A stretch of 64,000 bases of DNA from Paraburkholderia oxyphila NBRC 105797 (lineage in GTDB: Bacteria > Pseudomonadota > Gammaproteobacteria > Burkholderiales > Burkholderiaceae), in NCBI RefSeq assembly GCF_000685075.1, contig NZ_BAYD01000013.1, positions 62,001 to 126,000 on the forward strand, read 5' to 3'. Of the stretch, positions 48,185-58,174 are shown piece by piece. How positions within the stretch are numbered: position 1 is the stretch's first letter; each line of letters opens with the position of its first letter. Below the pieces are notes generated by a model. The model was given only the letters and a program-made list of their open reading frames with translations, made no database searches and was not told the DNA's origin. The position numbers and the translations under genes are program-made.

Positions 48185-48294
48185 TTGCGACGCACATCAA
48201 GCGGCGATAATATTCATGAACACTGGTGGAGATGGCATTCTCCCTGACCGCCCGCCCGGGCTGATGATGCCTGCTGGCCTGTTCGAAGGCGGCA
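48185..48294 (+). promoter_or_regulatory. fluoride riboswitch 7 with promoter (short variant)
   Basis: The promoter is TTGCGA (48185-48190) and TAATAT (48208-48213), spacer 17. The aptamer at 48228-48274 reads GGAGATGGCATTCTCC, TGACCGCC, GGGCTGATGATGCCTGC. It has the shortest inner helix of the set and TGACCGCC where four others have AACCGCC. A hairpin around GCCT-GTTCGA-AGGC (48277-48290) follows. It controls the ACT-like gene and the second dynamin-like gene. Confidence 0.9.
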
Positions 48295-48466
48295 CTGGCA
48301 CGACCACCAGTTCCCTTTCGGCCAGATTGTGCCCCCTGCACGTGGCCGCGCCTCCGGTGTGCCGGCCCAGCCGTTCATGCGTGCCCCGGCCACTGCCAGA
48401 CGTCCTGTTGTCCCTGCTGCAGTCGTTTCATTGCGATGGTCGCGCAAACACTGCGAGGGAAGGCGG

Positions 48467-48790
48467 ATGGAACTCGACGGACAACGCATCGAAGTCTGGG
48501 AGGCGAACATTGCGGATCAACCCGAGTGGCTGGCGCATGCACTTGATGCGCTTGATGACGCCGCGGCAGCGCATGCAGGCTTCCATATACCCGAACACAT
48601 TCACGCAATCCGTGTCTGCGGGCACAACCGTACAGGGCTTGTGGCGGGCTTGCCTGGCATGATCGCCGGACTCGGCATCAACTTGCACGGCTTCACCGCG
48701 TCGACAATTGGTCACGAGTTCGTCGCGTACATCGCGGCGGACTCGCAGTCTGATATCGACAGGATCGTGCAGGCATTGCGCCAGTTGTGA
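48467..48790 (+). CDS. ACT-domain-like small protein
   Basis: A 107-residue protein. After a 45-residue N-terminus it has a ferredoxin-like ACT pattern: IHAIRVCGHNRTGLVAGLPG, then IAGLGINLHGFTASTIG, then FVAYIAADSQSDIDRIVQALRQL. ACT domains bind amino acids or other small ligands and regulate partner proteins. GGGAAGGCGG precedes the ATG. It is first behind riboswitch 7 and 42 bases before the dynamin-like gene, suggesting it senses or regulates for that protein. Confidence 0.75.
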   Translation: MELDGQRIEVWEANIADQPEWLAHALDALDDAAAAHAGFHIPEHIHAIRVCGHNRTGLVAGLPGMIAGLGINLHGFTASTIGHEFVAYIAADSQSDIDRIVQALRQL

Positions 48791-48832
48791 GCGGGCGGAT
48801 GCCCTCGCCGTTGCGAAACGGAGGGAAACACG

Positions 48833-50506
48833 ATGAACCTGCGTGAGTACGAAAACGCAAAGTTTGAGCTCGCCGGCATGCTGCGCGCCTTGTCGGAGGC
48901 GGCAAAGGCCAAGGGTGAGCCGACCGGTGAGAGGATTCGGGATCTGTTCGTTCGCCTCGCGGAAGACCGGTTCAACCTCGCCGTGGTCGGTCGCTTTGGA
49001 CGCGGCAAGAGTTCGCTGATGAATGCCCTGATTGGCATGGAGCGCTTGCCGACCGGTATTCTCCCGCTCACATCGGTCATCACCGCCGTTGTCTATGGCA
49101 GTACTGAGAAAGTCATCATCCACTACGAAGGTCGGCATCTGGAGAAGGCTATTGAGCTCGACGAGCTTCCACAGTTCACTACACAACGTGGCAATCCAGG
49201 CAATGTGCGCGGCGTCAGGACCGCGGAGGTGCAGTTGCCCGCCGAACTCCTGCGGCGAGGGTTCCGATTCGTCGATACACCCGGTCTGGGATCAGCGATC
49301 GCGGAGAACACGCGCACGACCGAGTCCTTCCTCCCGGAAGCCGACGCGATGCTGGTGGTGACCAGCTATGACAGTCCACTGTCGGAAGAGGAATTTGCCG
49401 TGTTGCGCCTGGCCGCCCGGTACGACCGCCATGTATTCATGGTACTAAACAAGCAGGACACCGTGACGCAGGCGCAGCGTGAAGAAGGGCTCGCCTATGT
49501 GCACGAGACGTTGCAACGGGTCCTTGGACCGCGTCCCTCGCCGCCTTTTTCCGTTTCCGCGCGTGATGGCCTTGCCGCCAAGTTCCGGGGCGATCCCGAA
49601 GCGCTGCGGGAAAGCGGTGTGGCTGAACTCGAAGGCGCCCTGGTCAGCTTTCTTGTAGAGGGCAAGCGGCGTGCCTTTCTGGCGAGCTTTTGCGAACGGA
49701 TCCTGAATGTCACCCGAATGGATCCATCGGACGCGGAATTTGCCGCGGTAGCGCTCCAGCTTCAGGAGTACCTTCATCGGCTCGAAGCTGACAGCGGTAG
49801 TGTGCGCAACCCACGTCCGCGCGTTCCCGATTCCGACACTGATCTTGGCTCGCTGCACACTCTCCAGCCCTGCGAAATCTGTGAGCGCATCCAGTCCGTC
49901 AGCTTCGACTTCTTGTGCCGGTACCAGTATGAATTGAGCGTCAGCGCGCAGTCGCAGACACGGCATGCGCAGACGAAGGGCCTCTGCGTCACGCACACAC
50001 GACAGCTCGCGGCGCTTGCGTCACCACGCGGTATCGCGATTGGTTACCCCGCGCTGCTCGGAGCACTGTCCTCTACGTTGGAGCGTGCGGCGCGCGCGTC
50101 GTCGGGTGGGCTGCGGGACGTGCTCGATCGCAAGGACGTGCTGCCCGATACGCACGAATGTGCGTTGTGTCGACTGTGCATGGCGACGTTGCAGACGACG
50201 ATCAAGGAGATTGCGGGCCGTCTGGCGCAGGACACCACCCATGGCGTCGATTCATTGTCCGGCATCTGCATGGTGCACCTCCCAGCCCTGATAGCCGGGC
50301 TGAGTGACGCTGGGCTGACGGAGCGAGTGCTCACACGCGAGGCAGCGATCCTCTCCAGGCTGGCAGACGATCTGAGGCGTTATGCGACGAAGCATGACGC
50401 CATACGCAGGCAGCTTGCCAGTGCCGAAGAGACAGACGCTGCAGAAAGGACGCTCAAGTTGATCGCGGGGCTGGTCAACGTGCACGTGCCGTGGACCGAC
50501 GAGTGA
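48833..50506 (+). CDS. dynamin-like GTPase fused to two CxxC...CxxH modules
   Basis: A 557-residue protein. The N-terminal G domain has G1 GRFGRGKSS (53-61), G3 DTPG (148-151) and G4 NKQD (206-209), typical of bacterial dynamin-like GTPases. After residue 340 come two units of CxxC and, 32-34 residues later, CxxH: Cys347/350 with Cys385/His388, and Cys443/446 with Cys479/His482. These match the modules of the proteins at 46653-47954 and, more loosely, 28636-29352. The fusion links the GTPase to the Cys/His module directly, so the separate pair at 26.5-29.4 kb probably forms a complex. Controlled by riboswitch 7. Confidence 0.88.
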   Translation: MNLREYENAKFELAGMLRALSEAAKAKGEPTGERIRDLFVRLAEDRFNLAVVGRFGRGKSSLMNALIGMERLPTGILPLTSVITAVVYGSTEKVIIHYEGRHLEKAIELDELPQFTTQRGNPGNVRGVRTAEVQLPAELLRRGFRFVDTPGLGSAIAENTRTTESFLPEADAMLVVTSYDSPLSEEEFAVLRLAARYDRHVFMVLNKQDTVTQAQREEGLAYVHETLQRVLGPRPSPPFSVSARDGLAAKFRGDPEALRESGVAELEGALVSFLVEGKRRAFLASFCERILNVTRMDPSDAEFAAVALQLQEYLHRLEADSGSVRNPRPRVPDSDTDLGSLHTLQPCEICERIQSVSFDFLCRYQYELSVSAQSQTRHAQTKGLCVTHTRQLAALASPRGIAIGYPALLGALSSTLERAARASSGGLRDVLDRKDVLPDTHECALCRLCMATLQTTIKEIAGRLAQDTTHGVDSLSGICMVHLPALIAGLSDAGLTERVLTREAAILSRLADDLRRYATKHDAIRRQLASAEETDAAERTLKLIAGLVNVHVPWTDE

Positions 50507-50802
50507 GCAGGGGTGGCACACGCGATCTGCAATTTGATGACACCCGCGATTTGCGTGATCACGGAAGGGGGCACAATGAAATCGGCTGGCCGCGACCCAT
50601 TTTACTCGCTTATAAAATCGGGATTCCTGTTTGCCAAGTAGTGCCTCCCCTCGCCACGCCTTATCGCGACACCAATGCGTGTGCCCGGTAGGTGGCCGGA
50701 CGCCTTACGGATGGGGCAACTGAAAGAGCAGGTGGGCTCGGTGCGATGGCAATGTGCGACGGCATGGTCACGAGCCTGGCAGTCGACCCTGCCGGCCTGG
50801 GA

Positions 50803-51411
50803 TCAGTGGTCCGCGTGCAGCATGACTGAAAAGCTGACGGGCGCCGAGCCCGACAGCACGTTCAGATTCATGACTGAGCGCAGTGCTTCGACGCCGTCCT
50901 GGAGGCCGTAATCCTTCAGGTTTACGATGATTGGCGTGCGGGTGGTGACTAGCAGCGCATGGCGCTCCAGCTTTACCACGCGTAGATGCGCGGCGACGGG
51001 ATTCGATTGCCCGGCGATGACGAGCGTACCGCTTACGTCCACGTCGTCGGATCCACCCGGCGGCAGCGCGTCGAGACGGTGGACGTCGACAGAACCGGTA
51101 AACACGGCCTGCGGATGTTCGCTTACCTTGAACAGCATTTGCTTGATGCGGTCGTTGCGCAGGGGGATGTTTGTTTCGACACTCGCGAGGTCGACAGCGA
51201 ACTGCAAGGCACCATCGTCGCCGACCGTGCCGCTGATCTGCCTGAAAGACTGGACTTCCTCGATTGCGGAAGTGCCCGGCGCGCCGGCCTTGGTCGTCAC
51301 GAAGGTGAAACTCGACTGGCCATTATCGACCTGCCATGCGGCTTCGGCAGCGGTGGCAACGAGAGAAGCGGCGACTAGCAATGCCGTCGCGACGAGCGTG
51401 GATCGGCGCAT
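50803..51411 (-). CDS. YceI-family periplasmic protein
   Basis: A 202-residue protein with a clear signal peptide (about 1-24, ending TAAEAA). The mature part has the YceI lipocalin-like barrel pattern: AWQVDNGQSSFTFVTTKAG, DLASVETNIPLRNDR and VSGTLVIAGQSNPVAAHLRV. YceI proteins bind isoprenoid or other lipids in the periplasm. It lies 296 bases past the island's last gene on the opposite strand. There is no riboswitch, so it is probably outside the fluoride regulon. Confidence 0.9.
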   Translation of the reverse strand: MRRSTLVATALLVAASLVATAAEAAWQVDNGQSSFTFVTTKAGAPGTSAIEEVQSFRQISGTVGDDGALQFAVDLASVETNIPLRNDRIKQMLFKVSEHPQAVFTGSVDVHRLDALPPGGSDDVDVSGTLVIAGQSNPVAAHLRVVKLERHALLVTTRTPIIVNLKDYGLQDGVEALRSVMNLNVLSGSAPVSFSVMLHADH

Positions 51412-52179
51412 TTCAGACCTCCTGGGTTCTCATGGTTTGGCCGGCGGTTTTGCCCCGGGGAAGGACGGTGAAGCACGAGGCGTTCAGACGAAACTAGCAT
51501 AGTTTTGTATCGATTCTGGAAGCGCACTCATCAATATCTTTAGCGGCATGCCAATGCCCGCGCATGGCTGGGCGCCGATAACGCCGTGAAGTGTGGTCCG
51601 CCTGCTTCAATCCGATGCTGCCGGCGTTTGGCGTGCTTATGGCCTTGCCACAGGCCGAATGCCGACGACCAGGGTACGGGCCAGCACGCCTCTGCGGTTG
51701 TCTCCGGCGGCGCCGGGATTGCTGCGTGAGCCCACGGGTCATCATTCCTGAAGCCACAGAGCTTGCGGCCCATATTGCCAGAGGCGCGGCAAGCGCTCTC
51801 ATCAACTGATACGCAAAGAAACGCTCGCTTCCGATTATGGCCATCTTCGAGCTGTCATTGGCTCCGGCCTTACGGGCAGGGGAGGCCCGTCGTGATCGAA
51901 GGAAACAATGCGCTCGCCGACTGAATACGGGGCAACACGACTTCGACGACGATTTCCGTCAGGGCGGCGGGGGATCCAGTGTATGCATCCTTGAAGGGAC
52001 GTTGTCCGGGCAGACCCGTTGCGTCTGACGATAGCGCTTGCCCGCGCCGAAGCCGCAGCGTGACGTCCTGGCGACGTCTTGTATCCGGCGTCACGTGGAC
52101 TATGCTCGAAAGGCATTGTCCGTGGGGTACTGGGGCAGGCTGTCCTCAGGGCCGACGTGGCTGTGAATGGGAGAAAGGC
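51412..52179. other. 768-base gap without a supported gene
   Basis: Several short frames cross here on both strands, including a minus-strand frame from 51844 that starts with a hydrophobic stretch (RALAAPLAIWAASSVASG). None has a convincing ribosome site together with family resemblance. It may hold decayed sequence. Confidence 0.5.
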
Positions 52180-52782
52180 ATGAGCTACCAACTGCAAGGC
52201 AGCGTTCTGGAGGTCTGTAACTGTAATGTGCTGTGCCCGTGCTGCATTGGCGAAGACGCCGACAACGGCTCGTGTTGCGCCGCCCTCGCGCATCACTTCG
52301 ACAGTGGCAGGATCGACGACATCGATGTTTCGGGGTTGACCGTTGCGATCGCCACGTACATACCCGGGAATATTCTGAAAGGAAACTGGCAGGTGGCCCT
52401 GTACATCGACGAGCGTGCGACCGATGCCCAGTTCGAAGCGCTTTCGAGTGCCTACCGCGGCGAGCGCGGCGGTCCGCTTGCCGACTTCGCACAGTTGTAT
52501 GGAAAGATTGTTTCAATCGAGCGTGCGCCCATCACGTTCGAACTCAAGGGCGGCAAGGGCACGCTGGACGTTCACGGCGACATTCATGCGGAAATGGAGC
52601 CCTACTGGAACCCCGGCGGCTCGCCCGCGGTGCTGGTCGGCAATCCGGTGGCGACGACGCCCTGTTCGCCCGCCATCATCAGCAAGGCGAGCGCATACCG
52701 GATGAGAAATCCGGGGTTGAATGTCGATCTGAACCTGAGTGGCCATAACGCGACGCAGGGCCATTTCACCTTTCACGCGTAG
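52180..52782 (+). CDS. DUF1326-family protein
   Basis: A 200-residue protein beginning MSYQLQGSVLEVCNCNVLCPC, with the family's Cys cluster (CNCNVLCPCC, about residues 13-22) and a following GSCCAAL. These cysteines look like a metal site. GGGAGAAAGG precedes the ATG. It is followed after 33 bases by a DUF2182 membrane protein, a pairing I have seen repeatedly in proteobacteria. The biochemical role is unknown; a metal-binding role with the membrane partner is inference. Confidence 0.9.
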   Translation: MSYQLQGSVLEVCNCNVLCPCCIGEDADNGSCCAALAHHFDSGRIDDIDVSGLTVAIATYIPGNILKGNWQVALYIDERATDAQFEALSSAYRGERGGPLADFAQLYGKIVSIERAPITFELKGGKGTLDVHGDIHAEMEPYWNPGGSPAVLVGNPVATTPCSPAIISKASAYRMRNPGLNVDLNLSGHNATQGHFTFHA

Positions 52783-52815
52783 CCAGCCTGAGGCCGAACA
52801 TCCCGGATCGATGCG

Positions 52816-53604
52816 ATGCCCCCGACTATCCGTGCGGACCGCGTGACGCCTGTCGTGTTGCTGGTGACGCTTGTCTCGTGGCTGACGCTGTGGGGGTGGA
52901 ACAACAGCACCTATGCGCCCGGTTGGGGCGACCAGGGCTGGCTGGGGCAGATGTGGGTGGCGCACCTGTGCAGGGCGCTGAGCGGATCGTCATACGTCGC
53001 CGCGATGGCGTTCCATCTCGTGGCCTGGTTTCTGATGTTGACCGCGATGATGCTGGTCACGATGGTGCCGCTGCTTCAGCTATTCCTTCGCCTGGTTCGT
53101 GCACGGGAGAACCGCGTACAGCTGATGGCACTCCTGCTGGCCGGCTATTTCATTGCATGGACGCAGTTCGGCGTGGCCGCCCACGTGGCCAATGAGACAC
53201 TTCATGGCCTGGCGGGCCAGCTCACCTGGCTGACGCTGCATCCGTGGGTCCCGGGCGCAGCGATCCTGGCGACGGCGGGGGGCTATCAGCTGACTGCATT
53301 GAAGAGACGCTGTCTCGACCGGTGCCGCTCGCCCATGACGTTCATTACGATGCACTGGCACGGCGAGCGGGAGCGACTGGCCAGCTTCGCGATTGGCTTT
53401 CATCATGGCCTGTACTGCATCGGCTGCTGCTGGGCGCTCATGCTGCTGATGTTTGCCGTCGGTAGCGCGAACCTCGGCTGGATGCTCGCACTCGCGGCGG
53501 TGATGGCCGCGGAAAAGACCTGGCCGTGGGGCCCGCGCATCCGTGTGCCAGTGGCTGTCGGGCTGCTCGGCTGGTCTGCGCTGATCGTTGCCGGGAGCCT
53601 TTAA
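52816..53604 (+). CDS. DUF2182-family membrane protein
   Basis: A 262-residue integral membrane protein with about six hydrophobic segments. The MAFHLVAWFLMLTAMMLVTM (about 57-76) and GFHHGLYCIGCCWALMLLMF (about 194-213) blocks are the DUF2182 signature; the histidine, cysteine and methionine residues could bind metal. It is paired with the DUF1326 gene just upstream. Function is not established. Confidence 0.9.
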   Translation: MPPTIRADRVTPVVLLVTLVSWLTLWGWNNSTYAPGWGDQGWLGQMWVAHLCRALSGSSYVAAMAFHLVAWFLMLTAMMLVTMVPLLQLFLRLVRARENRVQLMALLLAGYFIAWTQFGVAAHVANETLHGLAGQLTWLTLHPWVPGAAILATAGGYQLTALKRRCLDRCRSPMTFITMHWHGERERLASFAIGFHHGLYCIGCCWALMLLMFAVGSANLGWMLALAAVMAAEKTWPWGPRIRVPVAVGLLGWSALIVAGSL

Positions 53605-53909
53605 GCGGTCGCGCCGCCTGCGAGGCCGCACGCAGGCGTGGGCAATGCCGAGTCGTTTGCGTGCGGCCTCTGCAACGCGCCGTGCCCGATCCTCATCTAT
53701 GTGCGTCTCTCCCGCATCGCAGCAGGCCGTTCGGCGCCGGCTCCGCCAGGCGTGCCGCTGGTGAAGGACGGTTTCGGCGCATGTTCCGGCGTCAACGCCG
53801 CGCGACGGGCCAGTTTGCACTGCCCGTCGGCGTCACACCGGATGGAGTCCGCAGTTCGTCTGACTGTACGGGAAAGCACGTCGCTCGAGGATGCCTTCTA
53901 TTTCGTCCC

Positions 53910-54209
53910 GCCGCCTGGAAGACGCGCTACGATCGCACGTCGCCGTCCGGCGAGATGGCTACCTTCGAGTTAACGTTCCGGGTCGTATCGCGCGAGAAGA
54001 TTACGATCGGCGCGGGAACGTTTGACGCGTTCTGCGTGCGGGCCGAGGGCTGGCGGATCGATAACCACGGACGCCGCACCGTGACTTACTGGATCGCGCC
54101 CGACAAGGTGCCACGCTATCTCTCGATGGAATTCGCCCGTTACAGAAAAAGAGGCGGAGCTGCGGTCGAATACTGGCGGGAGGAACTGGTCACCTTCGAC
54201 GCGGGCTAG
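53910..54209 (+). pseudogene. 3' remnant of an unrecognised gene
   Basis: The last 90-odd residues of this frame look coding (FELTFRVVSREKITIGAGTF, RRTVTYWIAPDKVPRYL, AVEYWREELVTF), with an alternating strand pattern. Upstream the same frame is low-complexity shadow sequence, and no start with a ribosome site is visible. It is likely the tail of a gene whose 5' part was lost or shifted. Confidence 0.5.
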
Positions 54210-54664
54210 CGACCACACAAAAGCCAATACTCGAACCTCGGCCGGCAAGGGGCAGTTCACCGTCGCGAGTTGAAAGGACGGTTTGAGCGGAATCGACACC
54301 GGAATGTCTGAGTGGCGACGGTGCTGGCGAACGGCGCTTCTTGGCCGCACCCGAACGATTGTCGCGTACCAGCGATTCGCTTTCCCGCTTGTGGTGCCGA
54401 ACTTCCGTAAGCGTTATCGGGTTATTCGACGCCTGCCGATATGTGCGGAGGCATGCACATTCCTGCGGCCGATGGCAGGCATCCAATAAGCCATAACGAT
54501 AGCCGCCCGACGCGGCCGGCTGCGCCCGCACAAGGGCTACAATCAAGGCTCTCGGATCGTTATCCTCTCATGTATCCACCCCGGCTCAATCAGCTTCACC
54601 CAGGGAATACGGATGGCCGGCCTGCTATGATTCCGTACATCGGCCACGCCCCGGAGAACCTGCG
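54210..54664. other. 455-base gap without a supported gene
   Basis: Only short frames without family resemblance are present. No strong hairpin or repeat was seen. Confidence 0.5.
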
Positions 54665-54877
54665 ATGTCCAATTCCATCGTCAAACCCACGCTCCAACCT
54701 GTGCCGATCAAAGACGGAAGCGGATACTACGTTCGAGTGACGTGGCCTGACGGCGTCCAGGAAGAGATCCACGACCTGAATACCGGCGCTCCTCCGTTCG
54801 TCAGCGAAGGCGAAGCGCGTGACTGGATCGAAAGCGATTCAGCCGACTGGCTCGAGCGTCACCCACGATCAAAATAG
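54665..54877 (+). CDS. small hypothetical protein
   Basis: A 70-residue acidic protein with CCCCGGAGAACC upstream of the ATG, a good ribosome site. The text YYVRVTWPDGVQEEIHD and GEARDWIESDSADWL resembles short conserved hypothetical proteins of Burkholderiales that carry a beta-hairpin followed by a helix. I cannot assign a function. Confidence 0.6.
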   Translation: MSNSIVKPTLQPVPIKDGSGYYVRVTWPDGVQEEIHDLNTGAPPFVSEGEARDWIESDSADWLERHPRSK

Positions 54878-55665
54878 TCGAACCGGCCTTCGCCGTGCAA
54901 GTTTAGGGACCATTCGACTTCATTGACAAGTTCGTGTGTGACGAAGCAGCCACGAGGGCAATCTTCGAAAACTTCCGAAACATGATGACCGTCGTCGCTG
55001 TTGGCGCGCGGCATGGCCAAAGCGGGGGCGTGTCGATGGCGGGGTTGGATGCTCTGGCTGGTGTAAGTCGTTCTTGTTTTTGTCGGCTTATCAACATTCG
55101 CCACCTTTTATTAGCGCTTTGAGTAGCGACCTCAAACTTTATGCAGCTGACCGGATGCCCAATCAGTTGCGTTGGACAACTGAATAATGAGCGACCGTTC
55201 GAACGATAGCTCCGTAAAACCCTTGAATTTTGGGAATTGTTCCGCGATGGGATTTGAATAGGTAGAGGCAGTCGAATAACAGTTTGCGGGTGTATCCTCG
55301 TATCGACGCGGCATCCCACGATAGGCGAGTATCGCACCGTTTGCGTCTGGCGTGAGAGGGCCGTGTGTCCGACTCCATCGGCGCCGACAACAGCATCGAG
55401 GTCCTCACGATAACCATGCTCTCCGATGGCATTGCCTGTGTGAACCGCCGAAAGTCTCGCGCAACTCGACTAGCGGACCCGATAGCTTGTTGCGTATGTC
55501 GACGTGATTGGCGGATCGACGATCAATGACCATTTTCAACAGCATCGAAGTACAACTGCCATCGCCTCCCTTGCCATGCTGGTACGGGCTACGGTTTCGA
55601 CTCGCTTCGGTAGCGCACCACACGCGCCGGCCGCTGATCGACGCGTTTGCGGCGCGGCGTCTCTG
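54878..55665. other. 788-base gap without a supported gene
   Basis: The gap lies between a small plus-strand gene and the end of the minus-strand Rieske gene. Base composition is lower in GC than the neighbours. Frames are short and unlike known families. I see no IS ends. Confidence 0.5.
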
Positions 55666-56772
55666 TCAGGCCGTGTCGCCCACCTCGCGAATCGGGATCA
55701 CGGTGCGGCTGCCGCAGTTGCGCAACAGGTCTCGCAATTCGTTGATGACAGGGAACACCTCGTGGTTCCAGTCGGCACCCTGCCTGTCGTGGGCCTCCTG
55801 CTCGCGCTCGACGATCCAGCGGTCCTCCTTGAAGATGCGTTCCGTGAACCAGACCAGCAGCGGCCACGCCAGGTCCAGTGCAAACGGGATGCCGGGCCTG
55901 CGGATGGAAAGCAGGCCAAACGTCCGGTTGGTGCGCTGCGCCGCATCCAGCGGCACGTAGACGATCCACAGGTCCATCACTAACGTGCCGTCGTCCGAGC
56001 GGATCTGGAGCGTCTGGTACGGATAGCCGGTGCGCACCGTCATCACGTCCTTGTTGTCCCGGTCGCCGTCCGTCTTGCTGGCGCCAAACACCAGCGCCTC
56101 GCCTGCAGGCTGCTTGCCTTCCCGCGCGAACGTATAGTCCACCTCCACCCAATCCTCGCCGCGACGGCGGCCCAGCGAGCGCGCACGGATCTGCCCCATC
56201 TGCCGCCGGTGCAGGAACTGATGGTTCATGTCCATCAGGTTTTCGTGCATGAAAGAGTAGTGACACTTGACCTCGCGGCCAAAGCGGCGCGTCTTGTACG
56301 CCTTGTCTGCCACCGATGGCAGACAAGGCAGTGGCCGTTCGTTGGCAAGCTCCACATTGCCGGGGAAGACAAAGATCAGGCCGTGCACCTCGCGGCAGGG
56401 ATAGGCGCGCACGCCGTTGGGCAGGCGCTCACGCCCGAGGTATGGCACATCGACGCAGTGGCCGGTGCAGTCATAAGTCCAGCCGTGATAGCCGCACCGG
56501 ATGGACTCACCTTCCACCACGCCCGCGTGCAGCGGCACCTGCCGGTGTGCGCAACGATCTTCCAGTGCGAATATCGTACCGGACCCGGTACGCACCAGCA
56601 CGATCGGATTGCCGGCGAATTGCACGCCGACGGCTTTGCCCCGCCTGACCTCGCGCGACCACGCCAGCGGATACCAATGATCGGGATGGATGGGGACACG
56701 GCGCAGGTCGCGCACGGGCGCGCTTGCGGGCGGGTCGATGGCACTGCTATCCAGCAAAGGCACTGCGTGCAT
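55666..56772 (-). CDS. Rieske [2Fe-2S] aromatic-ring-hydroxylating oxygenase, alpha subunit type
   Basis: A 368-residue protein. The Rieske cluster motif is CAH (about residues 74-76) and CGYH, 17 residues apart. A catalytic domain follows with the mononuclear-iron region NLMDMNHQFLH near residue 180. Such enzymes hydroxylate or demethylate aromatic or cyclic substrates using electrons from a separate reductase. The start at 56772 is fixed by GGAGG ten bases upstream. No reductase or beta subunit is adjacent. Substrate unknown. Confidence 0.9.
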   Translation of the reverse strand: MHAVPLLDSSAIDPPASAPVRDLRRVPIHPDHWYPLAWSREVRRGKAVGVQFAGNPIVLVRTGSGTIFALEDRCAHRQVPLHAGVVEGESIRCGYHGWTYDCTGHCVDVPYLGRERLPNGVRAYPCREVHGLIFVFPGNVELANERPLPCLPSVADKAYKTRRFGREVKCHYSFMHENLMDMNHQFLHRRQMGQIRARSLGRRRGEDWVEVDYTFAREGKQPAGEALVFGASKTDGDRDNKDVMTVRTGYPYQTLQIRSDDGTLVMDLWIVYVPLDAAQRTNRTFGLLSIRRPGIPFALDLAWPLLVWFTERIFKEDRWIVEREQEAHDRQGADWNHEVFPVINELRDLLRNCGSRTVIPIREVGDTA

Positions 56773-57538
56773 GCGTAACGCCTCCTTGCATAACGGGAGC
56801 TTCGACCGTCGCCACAAGCGCAAGCATTGGCGACCGGGGATCTGGCACAGTCTACGCGAAATCGGGTCGAATCGAAGCTCCCGGCACAGATGTCTTGCAT
56901 GACGGCCGGCTCATCGCGGGAGGTCGCGCGGCGGCGGGCCGCTGGACTGATACTCGTCGATTGCCGGGTGCAGGTGGACTTCAAGGCATCAGATTCCAAA
57001 ATCAAACCGTTTCGTGACTCCTGGTCCTTGAAGTTGTATCGCAAGGCCGTGATACAAGCCTTAATGGAATTCAGGAAATGGAAATCTACTTCACCATAGG
57101 AAAGTAAACATGAAGAGCCACCACTGGCGTTTACGGATGACTTTCCGACGCGGAATGTACGCTAGTGCATATACACGTTATGGCACCGCGCCTACGCGCT
57201 AATATTGCGGGTGTATCCGAAGCAGACCGTCGACTATTGCGCGCACCTGCGCGCGTACATCGACACGTCCGTCGTACCGACGCCTGCGTTCCTGTATGGC
57301 CTGCATGATGAAGATGGAAACGCACATTGCGGCACGGCGGCACTGCCCAGGCTTTGGCCGATCAGCAACGCGGCGCGCGGCGCGTCGCGCGCAGATGATC
57401 GGCCGCTGCGATCAGCATACGGCTGCATAAGCCCGGACCACTTGAAGGCGAAAAGCCGAGGGAACCCCAGATTTGCTGGTGGTCACCGACCAAATGTAAC
57501 CGCTCGGTTTTTCCTTGAACGCGTGCCACATCATGTGT
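56773..57538. other. 766-base gap without a supported gene
   Basis: Short frames on both strands lack ribosome sites and family resemblance. Nothing else was recognised. Confidence 0.45.
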
Positions 57539-57817
57539 TCACGAGCTGCTTGAACTACTGCTGCTCAGTGTGCGAATGGGGCCACCTGGATTGATCGGTT
57601 CAGTTGGCCCAACGGGATGAGGATCAACTGGAATTGGCTTGCAACAGCTGATTGGCGGGGATGGTGGATTCGGAGGCACGACTGGCCCAGGTGCTGGCGT
57701 TGGTCCTACGGGGTGAACAATGATGGGTGGAGAGACCGTGGTTGATGGCTGAGCAAACGCAGTGGAGGCAGACATCAATGCTGCTACAGCGCATAGGGGT
57801 AATAGCTTGCGCATCAT
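57539..57817 (-). CDS. small exported proline-rich protein
   Basis: A 92-residue protein with a good signal peptide (MMRKLLPLCAVAALMSASTAFA, cleavage near residue 22). A proline-rich mature part follows (VGPTPAPGPVVPPNPPSPP) with one CC pair, and it ends in a run of eight serines. CAGGAG sits before the ATG. No family recognised. Low complexity makes function unpredictable; a cell-envelope or secreted role is inferred from the signal only. Confidence 0.6.
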   Translation of the reverse strand: MMRKLLPLCAVAALMSASTAFAQPSTTVSPPIIVHPVGPTPAPGPVVPPNPPSPPISCCKPIPVDPHPVGPTEPINPGGPIRTLSSSSSSSS

Positions 57818-58174
57818 ATTCTCCTGATTGAATTAAAGGGGGGATCAACAACAGTCCAGCGGTACCGCATTGCAGACAAACGATTTCTTGGGGCTACTAC
57901 GTATTCGGGTATCGGACCGAGTGATGCTTGCGCAAAGACGGTCGTCAAATCATTAACGCCGAATAGCGCATTTACTGCGCTCCGTTATTCGTGAAAGCTA
58001 TTAACACAGCATCACCGCCTTACCTTTCAACAACGAGACAAAAACGTGCGCTACAACACACTCACTGGTACAGCCCCCCGACGGTCCGTACGCCGGAATC
58101 ATCAACCGGGAACGCGCCCCATTTACATGAATCGGTTGTATTAGCAATCTGGGGATCCGGCGGGCATGTTCACT
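57818..58174. other. 357-base gap without a supported gene
   Basis: It holds the upstream region of the exported protein and AT-richer sequence before IS debris. No IS terminal repeat was recognised. Confidence 0.45.

Noticed and set aside
55504..55983. 159-residue plus-strand frame
   Set aside because: It overlaps the Rieske gene on the opposite strand and lacks a ribosome site or family match.
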